Shown here piece after piece: positions 21,400 through 30,577 of a stretch of 64,000 nt of DNA. The position numbers and the translations under genes were made by a program. The notes below the pieces were generated by a model. The model searched no databases. It was not told the origin of the DNA and saw only the letters and a program-made list of their open reading frames with translations. This DNA comes from Erigeron canadensis (Eukaryota; Streptophyta; Magnoliopsida; Asterales; Asteraceae), in the NCBI RefSeq assembly GCF_010389155.1, contig NC_057761.1, forward strand, positions 21,516,501 to 21,580,500. The letters run 5' to 3'. The first letter of the stretch is position 1. Every line of letters starts with the position of its first letter.

Positions 21400-22208
21400 T
21401 CTAGTCACCATCACTAAAATAGTCCTCGACATTAGGCGTGCACGTATTTTTTCATATGTGCTGCGTGTTTCTCTTATAAATGATCAAACAAATCCGCCAA
21501 TAAGATGTTGTGTAAACCCTACTCCTGACGGTGTTTGACTTTGCAATTCGTTGATCCATTGGAGTTTGTGCTTCTAGTAATCCGGGTCCATAGTCAGGTG
21601 GTGTTCGTTGAAGTCTTGACAATATGCTTTATTTTCATCCTCCAAAATCATATTATGTAAAATAATACAAGTATATATGACGTTATGCATTCTTTCCTTG
21701 TTTCAATGTTGAGAAGGGAAACTAATAACTTTACGCTTTTTACTCAAAACCCCAAAAGCTCTCTTGATATTCTTGCAAGCTGACTATTGTTTTTTCTTAA
21801 CATACTTTCTTTGTTCGTCAACCGGGTTGGTGAACCTCTTCACAATAGTTGCATACCTCTAGATAAATTTCATCGCTTAGATAATAATCGGCTTGGTAAA
21901 AATTACCACCAGCGTAAAAAGTACCTACAAGTTAAGGAAAAAGACATATTGAACAAAATATAACTACATATATGTAATAATAACAATTCTAAGATATAAG
22001 TTACCTGAAGGTGCCAACCCAGATATAATCCTTCAAGTATGGGCGACGACTCAATCATTTTTAAAATATCACTCGTCCCTCCGACATAGAACAACTCTAC
22101 TAACTCTTCCTTAGGTTTCTCGCGTCCATAGCATTCTTTAGACATCCTCTTTAACCTCTTCCAAGCTTCTCCAATCGTCTCATATCTTCTTTGGGAATAA
22201 GAATCCAC
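21400..22208 (-). pseudogene. PIF/Harbinger transposase remnant
   Basis: The minus strand gives RRYETIGEAWKRLKRMSKEC and YGREKPKEELVELF (22208-22000), then NFYQADYYLSDEIYLEVCNY and, through stops, TIVSLQEYQESFWGFE (21900-21700). The pattern N-x-Y-x-x-x-YYL-x-D-x-IY followed by Q-E-x-x-x-x-x-x-E-x-x-F-G-x is the C-terminal DDE region of plant Harbinger transposases (ALP1-like), with the last acidic residue region eroded. Many stops and frameshifts; no inverted ends found. It could once have mobilised elements like that at 5474-6475, but this cannot be shown. Confidence 0.55.
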
Positions 22209-22436
22209 CGCCCGATCTTGATCTCTCCTAACGGTTCACGGAAAAGGATCATTTCACTTTACTGAGAACGGTTATATCCTTTTAGTGACGACGACTAGAT
22301 ATTTTTATATTTCACTTTATTATATTTTTATATATATAACTAGAAAACTATCTAAAATACTGAAAGTAACTTTCCGTGCAAAACACGAAAAAGGATCATT
22401 CCACTTAAACTATTCTAAACTAGCTCCTGTTAACAG

Positions 22437-22455
22437 TTCCCGGTAGCCAGCGCCA
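22437..22455 (-). other. Primer-binding site of the gypsy element
   Basis: The minus strand reads TGGCGCTGGCTACCGGAAC six bases after the LTR. TGGCGCC-type sites followed by CCGGG/A are usual for Tat/Athila-type gypsy elements, so that clade is the likely one. Confidence 0.6.
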
Positions 22456-22461
22456 AAAACT

Positions 22462-23286
22462 TGATGCGTGTGATTTATCAAAGTTTTAAATTTATAATTC
22501 AAAGAGTCATTCTAAGATTATCACACCACAAGGTAGTGGACCCTGCCTAAGTAATGGTATAGTCTAGATAATTCCAAGTTCGTTCGCAATAACTGACTTA
22601 AGGAATTCAGAACAACTAAAATGAAACAAAAGTTAGGGTTCCTAGTCAAGATACCCGATAGAAGGTACAAGAGGTAGAGCATAGAACAAATGTATTCTGT
22701 TTTCACAATGACATTTCTTAATCCAAGAAAGGGATTAAGGGAATAAGAAAGGTTCTTAAAGAGTACTAACTATAACCATTGTAGTTTAGATAGGTTATTT
22801 GGAAGCGAACGAATTTGACCATCTTACTAGCAAGAATATGTCGAATAAAGGTTTTGCTAAGCCAAGTATCGTTTTTGATTATAATGTTTTCCTAAGATGG
22901 ATGATATTAGGTGTCAACCTAACATTTATTGAAAAGTTTTAATATCGAAAAACAAAGTTTTAATATCGAAAAACAAGTAGGAAACACAATACTCGAGATT
23001 CTAGAATCACAACTTTGAAGATAAATTCCTACTTGTTTAATATACCTATGATACATACTACATTGCAAGAATATATATATATATATATATATGGTCATTA
23101 TTTTAAGATCAAGCAAACAGATTCAATCATATCAATACATGTCTTTCCAGCGTAATATGTAAATACATATCACAGTTATTTGAAAGTCAATACACAATAG
23201 GGATCCTTAAGTATTCATCACAAAATATTATAAACCTGATGAAATCGGACAGCCTGGTTGTTGTCTAATTAGTAAGGAACGCATCA
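22462..23286 (-). repeat. Ty3/gypsy LTR (825 bp)
   Basis: The LTR runs on the minus strand from TGATGCGT (23286) to ACGCATCA (22462), perfect 8-bp inverted ends with TG...CA. A primer-binding-like site follows at once. A (TA)n tract lies at about 23070-23090. No second LTR or pol is present, so this is a truncated element. Confidence 0.75.
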
Positions 23287-23565
23287 GTTTTAGACACACT
23301 TTATATGTTATTTGGTTTCTTAGGTCGGAAGGGTCATATTGGTTATATTAAGCAGGACTCATATGGCTTCTACAAATCAACATATTCAAGCAACTATACC
23401 ACGATTCCGTTGGCAAAATTTAGAACTATCACATATGCAGCCACCTCTACAGAATTTCCATATATATAGGGATACCACTACACACCCAATAACATTGCAG
23501 TCCAACAACCAAAACAAATAATTTCATGAGACAGATTTCTTATGCCCGATAAAACACTTGTATAA

Positions 23566-24024
23566 TCTATACTATCTTATAAAGCATTTTATCCCGTTTT
23601 AAAATCTCAAAAGATCGATTTGAACTACTTAAATTATCCTTATTTTTTATTCACTAATTTAAAAATCTCTACCTAATATACTTATAATACCCTTAAATCT
23701 CAACCACTCATTTTTTTTCTCTCCTCAAATCTTTATCACTCATTTTTTTCTCTCCTCCATAAATCATTTTATTCCTCTAATTTATTCAAAATCTTTTATC
23801 TCAAAAACCGTATATCGATAAATTATAAAAATTGCATAGGTGTTCTTAAAATTTCATGTTCTTTCATTAGAGATGTCATTCGATATACTTTCAACAAATT
23901 TTTAAATCCGAGTACGGAGTTCGTACGACTAAAGCATTTGGCTATTACACTATATGACTTATCACCTCTTATGACCTATCACTCTCACCATCTCACCGCC
24001 GCATTGCGCAGGTACTATTGCTCG
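23566..24024 (+). mobile_element. Small complete Helitron
   Basis: Starts TCTATACTATCTTATAAAGC after an A (23565) and ends CCGCCGCATTGCGCAGGTAC, then TATTGCTCG before a T (24025), as expected for insertion between A and T. The GC-rich block before the end can fold (ACC and GC pairs), though eroded. The end CTCG departs from the standard CTRR. 459 bp, non-coding. Confidence 0.7.
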
Positions 24025-25662
24025 TATATTAAAGAGGAACATGATAATTTAAAGACAAATAACTCTACCGTTTATCTCCAACGATCACACAAGAACAGAA
24101 CACACATATACTCATGTAAATTAAAATACACATACACACACCTACACACATAAAGACACACATAAAGTAGGAATGTAGGATAATAAACCAACCTCACAAC
24201 ATAAAGCACCCACCCGAACTAATCCAGATGATATTGATAGCACAAAACAAAAATAATACTCCTATATGATAAAGTATACATTTTACATATCTTACATTCT
24301 TGTGAGAGACTATATAATCAATACTCATCTATCGTTCATTCACATTGTTAGCGTTCAACTTTCTACACCATAACTATTGAGGACTCCTCACAGAGCTCAC
24401 TCAGGTACATGAAACAACCTTCGTTAACTCCCTTGCCCTTCAACGGAAAGATTTTCGCCATGGTTTATTTGCCGGCTTATTTTCTCAGAATTTGAACACA
24501 TAAAACTATGATGCATTGCATACCCAAAACTGAACCCCTTTTATACCATCAACAGACCGACTTTTAGGTAGCCCTTCGATAAATTGTGTATGGGTTATAA
24601 AAACATTAATTAACACAATCACACACATCCACATACAAGCTCTTTATAACAAGCCTTTCATATATATTATATACAACCGACGAATTCTACCAAAAGGTCT
24701 TCTTTAGCGGGGTTACATTAATTCTCTCTTGTTCTCTTTCATTGCTCAAACAACGGTAAAAGAAACTAAGTAAATAGAATATTACTCGTACCATTTTTTT
24801 TCTTCTATTCTTCATGTACATTAGTACATAGCAAATCACCAACAATTAAAAATGGGCTCACTTATTACGTGACTTTCAAGGGTACATCAACACCAAATTA
24901 AAGACTTATATCACAGCGCCACCTTTTGTGTTTTAATCACACCGTTCGCCACAATGCTATCTTCATAAACTTTGGTGTCTATTTGAACACGAATATTCCT
25001 TCAACAAGACAGCTATCATCTTTGACTCGCACAATGATTCAGCCACCCAAACTTCTAGAATCCTTCTTGCTTTCACACAGCACCGCTTCACAAAAATCAA
25101 ATGATTGCCTCTCTTTCACTCAGGCTAAACACTATTAAACCACATCAAATCTTCGTCTTCAATCACACAGATTTTGTCCCTCCTGATTTTTCTCCCTTGA
25201 ATCACACATATTCACTTTAGCCCGTGCACAAACTCTCTCTTTGCTTCCAAAAAGATAACACAGATCCATTTCCTATCACTAAGATCTATCCACACCCTTC
25301 TTAATTTCACGCAAAATATTCTTTCACCTGAACTCAGTCCACACAAAACCCCTTTTCCTTTCCTTTGATCACAACTCACAACCATCAAGCACATTGGTCA
25401 TCACCCCGTCATCTCAAACAGCATTCTTGTCCTACATTTCTGGTCAACCAAGACTAATATCCCGCAACAGGTTCTTAACCCATATTCAATCTGACTTGAC
25501 ACGAACCATTAAGATTAACCCAACAGGGATTGGGAATTGGGACATATCCCTGAATTTATTTTAATACGCGAAATATATAAAACTAAAACATAAAGAATTT
25601 CCAACAGAAAGTACTCTGCAGAAAATATCATACCATCAAGTCGAGTTCCCGGGCATCAAATT
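24025..25662. other. No gene recognised
   Basis: A CA/CT-rich stretch with several short frames on both strands, none with a recognisable domain. It may include the former 3' part of the exonuclease-like gene that follows on the minus strand. Confidence 0.4.
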
Positions 25663-26091
25663 CTATCCAATTTTAAAATTGAAATAAGCGTCAAGACTGG
25701 CATAAGTCACTTGATCCAGAACCAACCAACCATTATCCCATCTACTATTCGCCAACGCCTCCGGCTTCTTAAAATAAATTCAGGGATAAGCACTAGCCGC
25801 CAATGTCATAACATCCACCGTCTTACTGAGATTCAGCTTATGATCCCTATAAAGCTTTTTAACATGTTTTTCGTGCCGATACCAATGAACGTGAAACCCG
25901 ATGATCTTGGGGTTTTCACATTCAGTGAAAGAGATCCAACCATCAACTGTAGATGGGTTGCTTGTTACGAAGGTCGATATATTGGTTTTATAAAACGTTA
26001 CATAGTAGAGCGAGGTCGTCGTCGGGACTAATAAGGTCGAAGATGTAGATGTCGATTGGCTTTCCCCCCTCCTCCTCCTCCATGGTTTCAA
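25663..26091 (-). pseudogene. WRN-exonuclease-like (DnaQ/RNase H-fold) gene, degenerate
   Basis: One frame runs from ATG at 26091 to TAG at 25663 with a single internal TGA at 25780-25782. Blocks in order: SLYYVTFYKTNISTFVTSNP, STVDGWISFTE, NPKIIGFHVHWYRH, HVKKLYRDHKLNLSKTVDVM, TLAASAYP, SRWDNGWLVLDQVTYASLDA, YFNFKIG. This is the order of plant Werner-syndrome-like 3'-5' exonuclease proteins (DEDDy). The first catalytic pair is lost: the usual D-x-E in the VGLDVEW region is H-x-H here. The middle third (about 60 residues of a usual ~200) is deleted. The final Y-x-x-x-D is kept. So it is an inactive relic; no intact relative is in the window. Confidence 0.65.
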
Positions 26092-26470
26092 CAGCGAGCA
26101 CTTCTTGTCAAGGCTGCATTGTCAATTTTTTTTATTGAAGGGGAAGGGAAGGAGAGGAGAGGGAAAAAAATAAAAAATGCATTCTTAAATTCTAGATGTC
26201 ATGGAAAGAAAAGGAGAGGAGAGAGGAGATGATTATTTGAGAAGATAGTTCTAGGTTGTATATGCTTCATTATTTTTCTGCCCACTTTTGAGATAATTAG
26301 GGAAGATTAGAGAGGATAACTACCCCATCTTAAAAATAATGACATTTTTATCCCTAAAAACTAGCTATGTCGATATTACCAAAAACTACCACCACGTCTC
26401 AATCAGTTTTTTGTTTTTTTTTTTTTTTTATCAATTTTGCTTCTAAAAGATTGATTTTAATATAGATTTG

Positions 26471-26509
<39 letters not shown>

Positions 26510-26533
26510 GTTGTTGTTGTTGTTGTTGTTGTT
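26471..26533. repeat. (ATT)n then (GTT)n microsatellite
   Basis: About 13 ATT units then about 8 GTT units. A similar (ATT)n resumes at 27776-27801 beyond the LTR, as if the LTR had entered the tract. GATTTTAATATAGA occurs at 26453-26466 and again at 27803-27816. Confidence 0.9.
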
Positions 26534-26737
26534 AGTGCATGATTCTCAGTGACATGAGCATTCTAGATATGTGAAGTATATTTATTTATAAGTTCAAGTC
26601 TTGTAATTATCTTGTAATTACCGTTTGTCCATAATATTACTTTGGCATATTTTGTTGAGCCAATTGAGATCCAATTATGTTTATACGTTTGTTTATTATT
26701 TGTATTTTGCAGGTTTTAGACATAACATGTAAAGAGT

Positions 26738-27073
26738 CATTAAGTTAATATTGTTTCTGCGTATTAACAGCAGTTGAGATATTAACTTAATGTACTTCCA
26801 AAGGGGAGTTAAGATAATTGTGTTTCTGCGTAGTTACAGCAGTATAAACATTATCTTAAGTACACACTTCCAATAGATAATATAGACGACGTTGTTTCTG
26901 CGTATTTACAGCAGTTGAAATGTTGTCGAAAGCTAATGCTAGTTCTACGTATATTTACAGCAGTTAAAGCATTAGTTGAGTTAATGTCGGTTTTGCGTCT
27001 TGACAGCAGTATAGACATTAACTCTGAGTACAATGTCGGTTCTGCGTCTTGACAGCAGTAAAGACATTTACTC
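26738..27073 (+). repeat. Array of six hairpins with a common core and different stems
   Basis: Each unit has a core like TTCTGCGT-A/C-TT-N-ACAGCAGT flanked by complementary arms that differ from unit to unit. H1: 26738-26751 with 26779-26792, 14 bp perfect. H2: 26809-26818 with 26850-26859, 10 bp. H3: 26887-26890 with 26925-26928, weak. H4: 26933-26940 with 26968-26975, 8 bp. H5: 26978-26988 with 27014-27024, 11 bp. H6: 27026-27037 with 27063-27073, 11 bp with one bulge. CTGC and GCAG in the core can pair too. H4 to H6 are packed one or two bases apart. Confidence 0.85.
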
Positions 27074-27090
27074 ACCATATCCTCAGTGTT

Positions 27091-27354
27091 ATTTGAGGGT
27101 TCTTAGGAACAAGCAAAAGATTTGCTTGTTCAAGTAAGAACACTCAAATGGTCATTTGAGAGTTTCTTTGAAACAAGCAAAAGTATGCTTATTCTCAATA
27201 ACACTCAAATGGTTTGAGAGTTTCTGTGGAAACAAGCAAAAGTATGTTTGACCACAAAAACACTCAAACTGTTTTGTGTGTTCAGGGAAACAGGCAAACA
27301 GACCAAAACCCTAATGGGCCTTGGACTTTGAAACACGCATGGGCCTGCGTGTTT
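27091..27354 (+). repeat. Second array: three TTTGAG hairpins plus one
   Basis: H7 (27091-27149): ATTTGAG/CTCAAAT, GTTCTTA/TAAGAAC and GAACAAGCAAA/TTTGCTTGTTC, loop AGA. H8 (27154-27210): ATTTGAG/CTCAAAT, GTT/AAC, TTGA/TCAA, AAGCA/TGCTT. H9 (27212-27269): GTTTGAG/CTCAAAC, GTTT/AAAC, TGTGG/CCACA. H10 (27331-27354): AAACACGCA/TGCGTGTTT. Outer arms are shared; inner arms differ while staying complementary. Confidence 0.82.
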
Positions 27355-27397
27355 AATAACACGCAAACAACCATTTGAGTGTTCCTAAGTCTTTGCC

Positions 27398-27405
27398 TAT
27401 AAATA
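27398..27405 (+). promoter_or_regulatory. TATA box of the LTR
   Basis: TATAAATA in CCTATAAATAGAGGG, about 45 bases after the last hairpin. It is followed by a GA-rich stretch (AGAGAGAGAAACGAGC) as in many LTR R regions. Confidence 0.6.
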
Positions 27406-27775
27406 GAGGGTGTGTGTATGCGTGTTCCAACAAGAGTGTAGAGAGAGAAACGAGCAAATCCTAGAGAGAGAAACTTAAGAACACGCATAAGGTTTTCTTG
27501 TGGGTAATACTCGTCTCGTGCACGAACCGCAAACACACACCCGATCCCCCAAACGGCTCGTAGATTTAGATTACCACGTGTTTGGTAAAGTGACTCCGGA
27601 GAGCCGTTCCCGGAGTGTTTACTATCTTGCAAAGATATATATATATATAGTGATAAATGTATATCATCTAAAGGTCGATATATAAATTGTGGGTTATCTC
27701 GAGGAATTTCTGCATCTCGACATATCCTTAAGTCAATCTCGGTTAGATAAGAGTACAAGACCCAAGGGACTTACA

Positions 27776-28413
27776 ATTATTATTATTATTATTATTATTA
27801 TAGATTTTAATATAGAATTATTGAAAACAGACTATGGCGGTGAGTGTATACTCATTACAAATTTATAGGTGCAAATTTTAGATATTTTCGATTGAAATGT
27901 ATAATGCAAAATATTCATCCAGAATGGTATAGTTATATTACATTCATATTAACAATTTAGCATGTTAGTGTAGGGTATTTTTTTTTTTAAAGCCTGATAT
28001 AATTATATATTTTTTAAAAGATAAAAAAGGTTATAATTGTAAAATTGCATATTTTTTTCTCTTTCTTTTCCCTTCTTTACAACTTAAGAATATGAAAAAC
28101 TTCCACCTTTCATTCCCTTTCTTTAATTTTCCATTTAACTAAAGAATGTGGTATAATAACTTTTTTTTCTTTATTCTACTTTCTCCTCAACCCCTTTCAT
28201 TTCTTTTCCACACACTGTAAACTCAACAATACAATGTTAGAAAGAAGCTCGACGGAATTTACAGTAATGAAAAGCGGCAGGTGAGTGGAAATGGGAGATT
28301 ATACACGGATGACACTTTAGGGCTCCAAACTTTACTTATAAACATAACCTAAAAGTTTTTTGGAGGATTTTTGATTTTGAGACTATTTCTAGGTTTTTCA
28401 TGGCTTCTTGTAA
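27776..28413. other. (ATT)n and unassigned AT-rich DNA
   Basis: (ATT)n at 27776-27801, then AT-rich DNA with no gene or repeat that I recognise. Confidence 0.6.
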
Positions 28414-28685
28414 GTAAGTAAGTAACTCTCAATGCCGTCTTCCACAGGTTGTGGGTCCTAATACCGTCTTCCACGGGTTTTGGGTCCCAATACCATCTTC
28501 GACGGTGTATGGGGGAGGTTAATATGTAGACAGTCTTACCCCTATCAAAGGTAGAAAGGCTGCTTCTAGGTTCTACTAAAGGTAGAAAAGGACCTCCAGC
28601 CATGCTGGGCATGAGGATCGAACCCATGACCTCTGTTTCCAGAGGCAAGGGCTCCGACCACTGATCCAACCTAGTTGGTTTTTAT
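28414..28685 (-). mobile_element. tRNA-derived SINE with TTAC tail
   Basis: On the minus strand an A-box-like TGGATCAGTGGTCGGAGC is followed by a B box GGTTCGATCC, then a body with three degenerate copies of GTCTTCCACGGG-like sequence, and a (TTAC)n tail. The target duplication TGGCTTCTTGTAA is exact at 28401-28413 and 28686-28698, with further similarity to about 22 bases. A long chance frame across it is not a gene. Confidence 0.8.
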
Positions 28686-28693
28686 TGGCTTCT

Positions 28694-28910
28694 TGTAACG
28701 CCCCAAAAATTTAAAATCCTTTTACTATTATAATATTGGGAGAAAAGAAAGAGAAGAGTTGGGAGAGATAGAGAGGAAATTTTATTAATCATCAATTAGG
28801 GTTACAATATAGCCTTGTATTTATAGGCTCGAATAGAATGTTCTAGAGAGATCATGCGAAGACATAAATAAGGAAGTGAATATCCATACAATAATAAAAT
28901 ATTCATAATA
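28694..28910 (-). repeat. copia-type LTR, 217 bp, with polypurine tract
   Basis: The minus strand reads the purine tract CCAAGGGGGAG (28911-28921), then TATTATGAATATTTTATT as the LTR start, a TATA box (inverse at 28818-28825) and the end GGGGCGTTACA. The adjacent SINE target duplication overlaps its last bases. Confidence 0.65.
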
Positions 28911-28921
28911 CTCCCCCTTGG

Positions 28922-29900
28922 ATATTCACAAGTTATTATACACAAAATATGGTGTTTGCTGCCTCATTAAAAACCTTACCAAAAAAACCCAGTGGGATAA
29001 AAACTCGGTAAAGGGAAAAAGAGTGCAGCGCTTATAATACTCCCCCTCATTTGAATATCCGCCTTCGAAATATCAAATGTTGATCTTGTTTATAAATGAT
29101 TCGATAATATGCCCAATTATTGCTTGATCAGGTATGTTGAAGACTAATTGTGTCACCGTCTTGTTCATCATATGTCAAGATTGACTCTATCATTGTTTGA
29201 GCTTGATCTATATACACCACATTATCTTTAAATGATACCATTGAGCTAGTCTTGTGAACACATTCTTATTGGACGTCTTCTTTATTGATCTTTGATCATG
29301 ACCATCTTCATAGTGTGTTTGTCCCCATGGAATTTGTAGTGTCACCATTTGTGAAAATAACTAAATTGTTTGTGACTATCCTTTGAGCGGATCAAGAAAA
29401 TATATTCAACCATTTATGACGTTGAACTTTTTTTATATCATGTACACCGATATGTCGTGAGTTTCTTCCAATGCTGGCGTGAAGATTCGAAACTTTCTAT
29501 TGATTAGTACTTTATGAGTACCTAAAAATATACATCACAATCCCATTTGCGGCTCAAGACCGATAAAAGCTTAATGATCAAACTTTGTCAATATTAAAGC
29601 TTTTTGACCTTTCGTCAATATATTTTCATAAGTGTACAAAAGTCTCATTCCATAAATGCTTGATTTTCGAGATAATACAACTCTAAGTTGTAGTATATCA
29701 ATCTCTTCATGAGATTCAGTTATATGTATTTTGACATCAATTCAATAATTATTTATAATCTCCCTCTTTGATGTCAAATTTGCAAAATTATGCCTCGTTA
29801 AAAGATGCAGGCAATTGTGCCATATACATATCTTGTGCAATCTCAAAATAAATATTGTTCATAAGAACCATTCATATATATGTTGATCATTAAAAATCTG
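28922..29900 (-). other. copia 3' debris with a further LTR start
   Basis: Near 28950-29040 is the usual copia post-coding text (inverse of AAAACCTTACC and CCCAGTGGGATAAAAACTC). A second purine tract with an LTR-like start lies at 29759-29769 (inverse CAAAGAGGGAG, then ATTATAAATAATTATTG), preceded by ACGAGGCAT. No coding frame survives. Confidence 0.45.
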
Positions 29901-30563
29901 ATACATACTCCATGCATTGTATATCCATATGCAACAACCGAAACATCGACCATTCAACATTCTATCAACTTTCAACCTCTTACTCTTCCTTATTCTTCCT
30001 TTTAATCTGGAACTTCGTTTTGTCAACTTTTACAAACACTCTCTCAACTTGAACCACTACCACTTTCATCATATACATGAAATTTCAAACCTCTTTTCCT
30101 TTATGGTCAATGTATCTAACCCGATGGGTTGGAGTCAATTCAGCGAATTCCATCTCACATCACACTTCAACTTTAAGTCCAACTCTTATCATACATAACA
30201 TACTAAGGCGTAATGAAAAAAATGCTTTGACCACACATCGCGCATAAATCATTTGTACATACTTGCCAAATTCTTACCAGAGAATTCACACTTTACCTTA
30301 GGAGATTGTCTATCATAGCAACAAGTACATTTATCGATGGAGGAAGCGAGAAAAGTAAAGGAATAAGGCAAACCGACATAATCTTACATAACAACAACAA
30401 AATCATATTAAGCCTTAATCCTACTTTCACACTTATCCCAACCTGTCCTAAAAGCACTTTCATCATAAAGCTAAAGCATTACTAGTTGAGCCTATCATTT
30501 CTCATACGGTTTAAGTCCAAAATCCTAAAGTCTTGGTCGAATTTCGGTTCACTTAAACCATTT
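29900..30563 (-). other. Leader of the gypsy element, no gene
   Basis: Follows the primer-binding site at 30564-30574 on the minus strand. Only chance frames; it ends in copia debris, so the internal part of the gypsy element was lost. Confidence 0.4.
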
Positions 30564-30577
30564 CTCTGATACCAACT

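Larger units (their letters stand above)
26530..27775 (+). repeat. Probable solo LTR with hairpin-array U3
   Basis: Starts TGTTAGTGC and ends GGACTTACA (TG...CA; TGTTAGT against the inverse TGTAAGT). A TATA box (27398-27405) lies 370 bases before the end. The preceding 660 bases are made of hairpins (next two entries). No internal region or partner LTR is seen. The left border is uncertain: a purine run CCAAAGGGGAG (26798-26808) equals the polypurine tract of the copia remnant at 33385-33395, so the LTR could begin near 26809 instead. Confidence 0.5.

Noticed and set aside
25212..25394. 60-codon minus-strand frame downstream of the exonuclease relic
   Set aside because: No similarity to the missing part of the exonuclease family could be seen.
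26738..27073. Integron attC-like or CRISPR array
   Set aside because: Hairpin units with a common core recall attC sites, but the setting is a plant LTR and there is no integrase of that type or cassette gene.
28349..28669. 106-codon minus-strand frame
   Set aside because: Coincides with the SINE, including its tRNA-like promoter.
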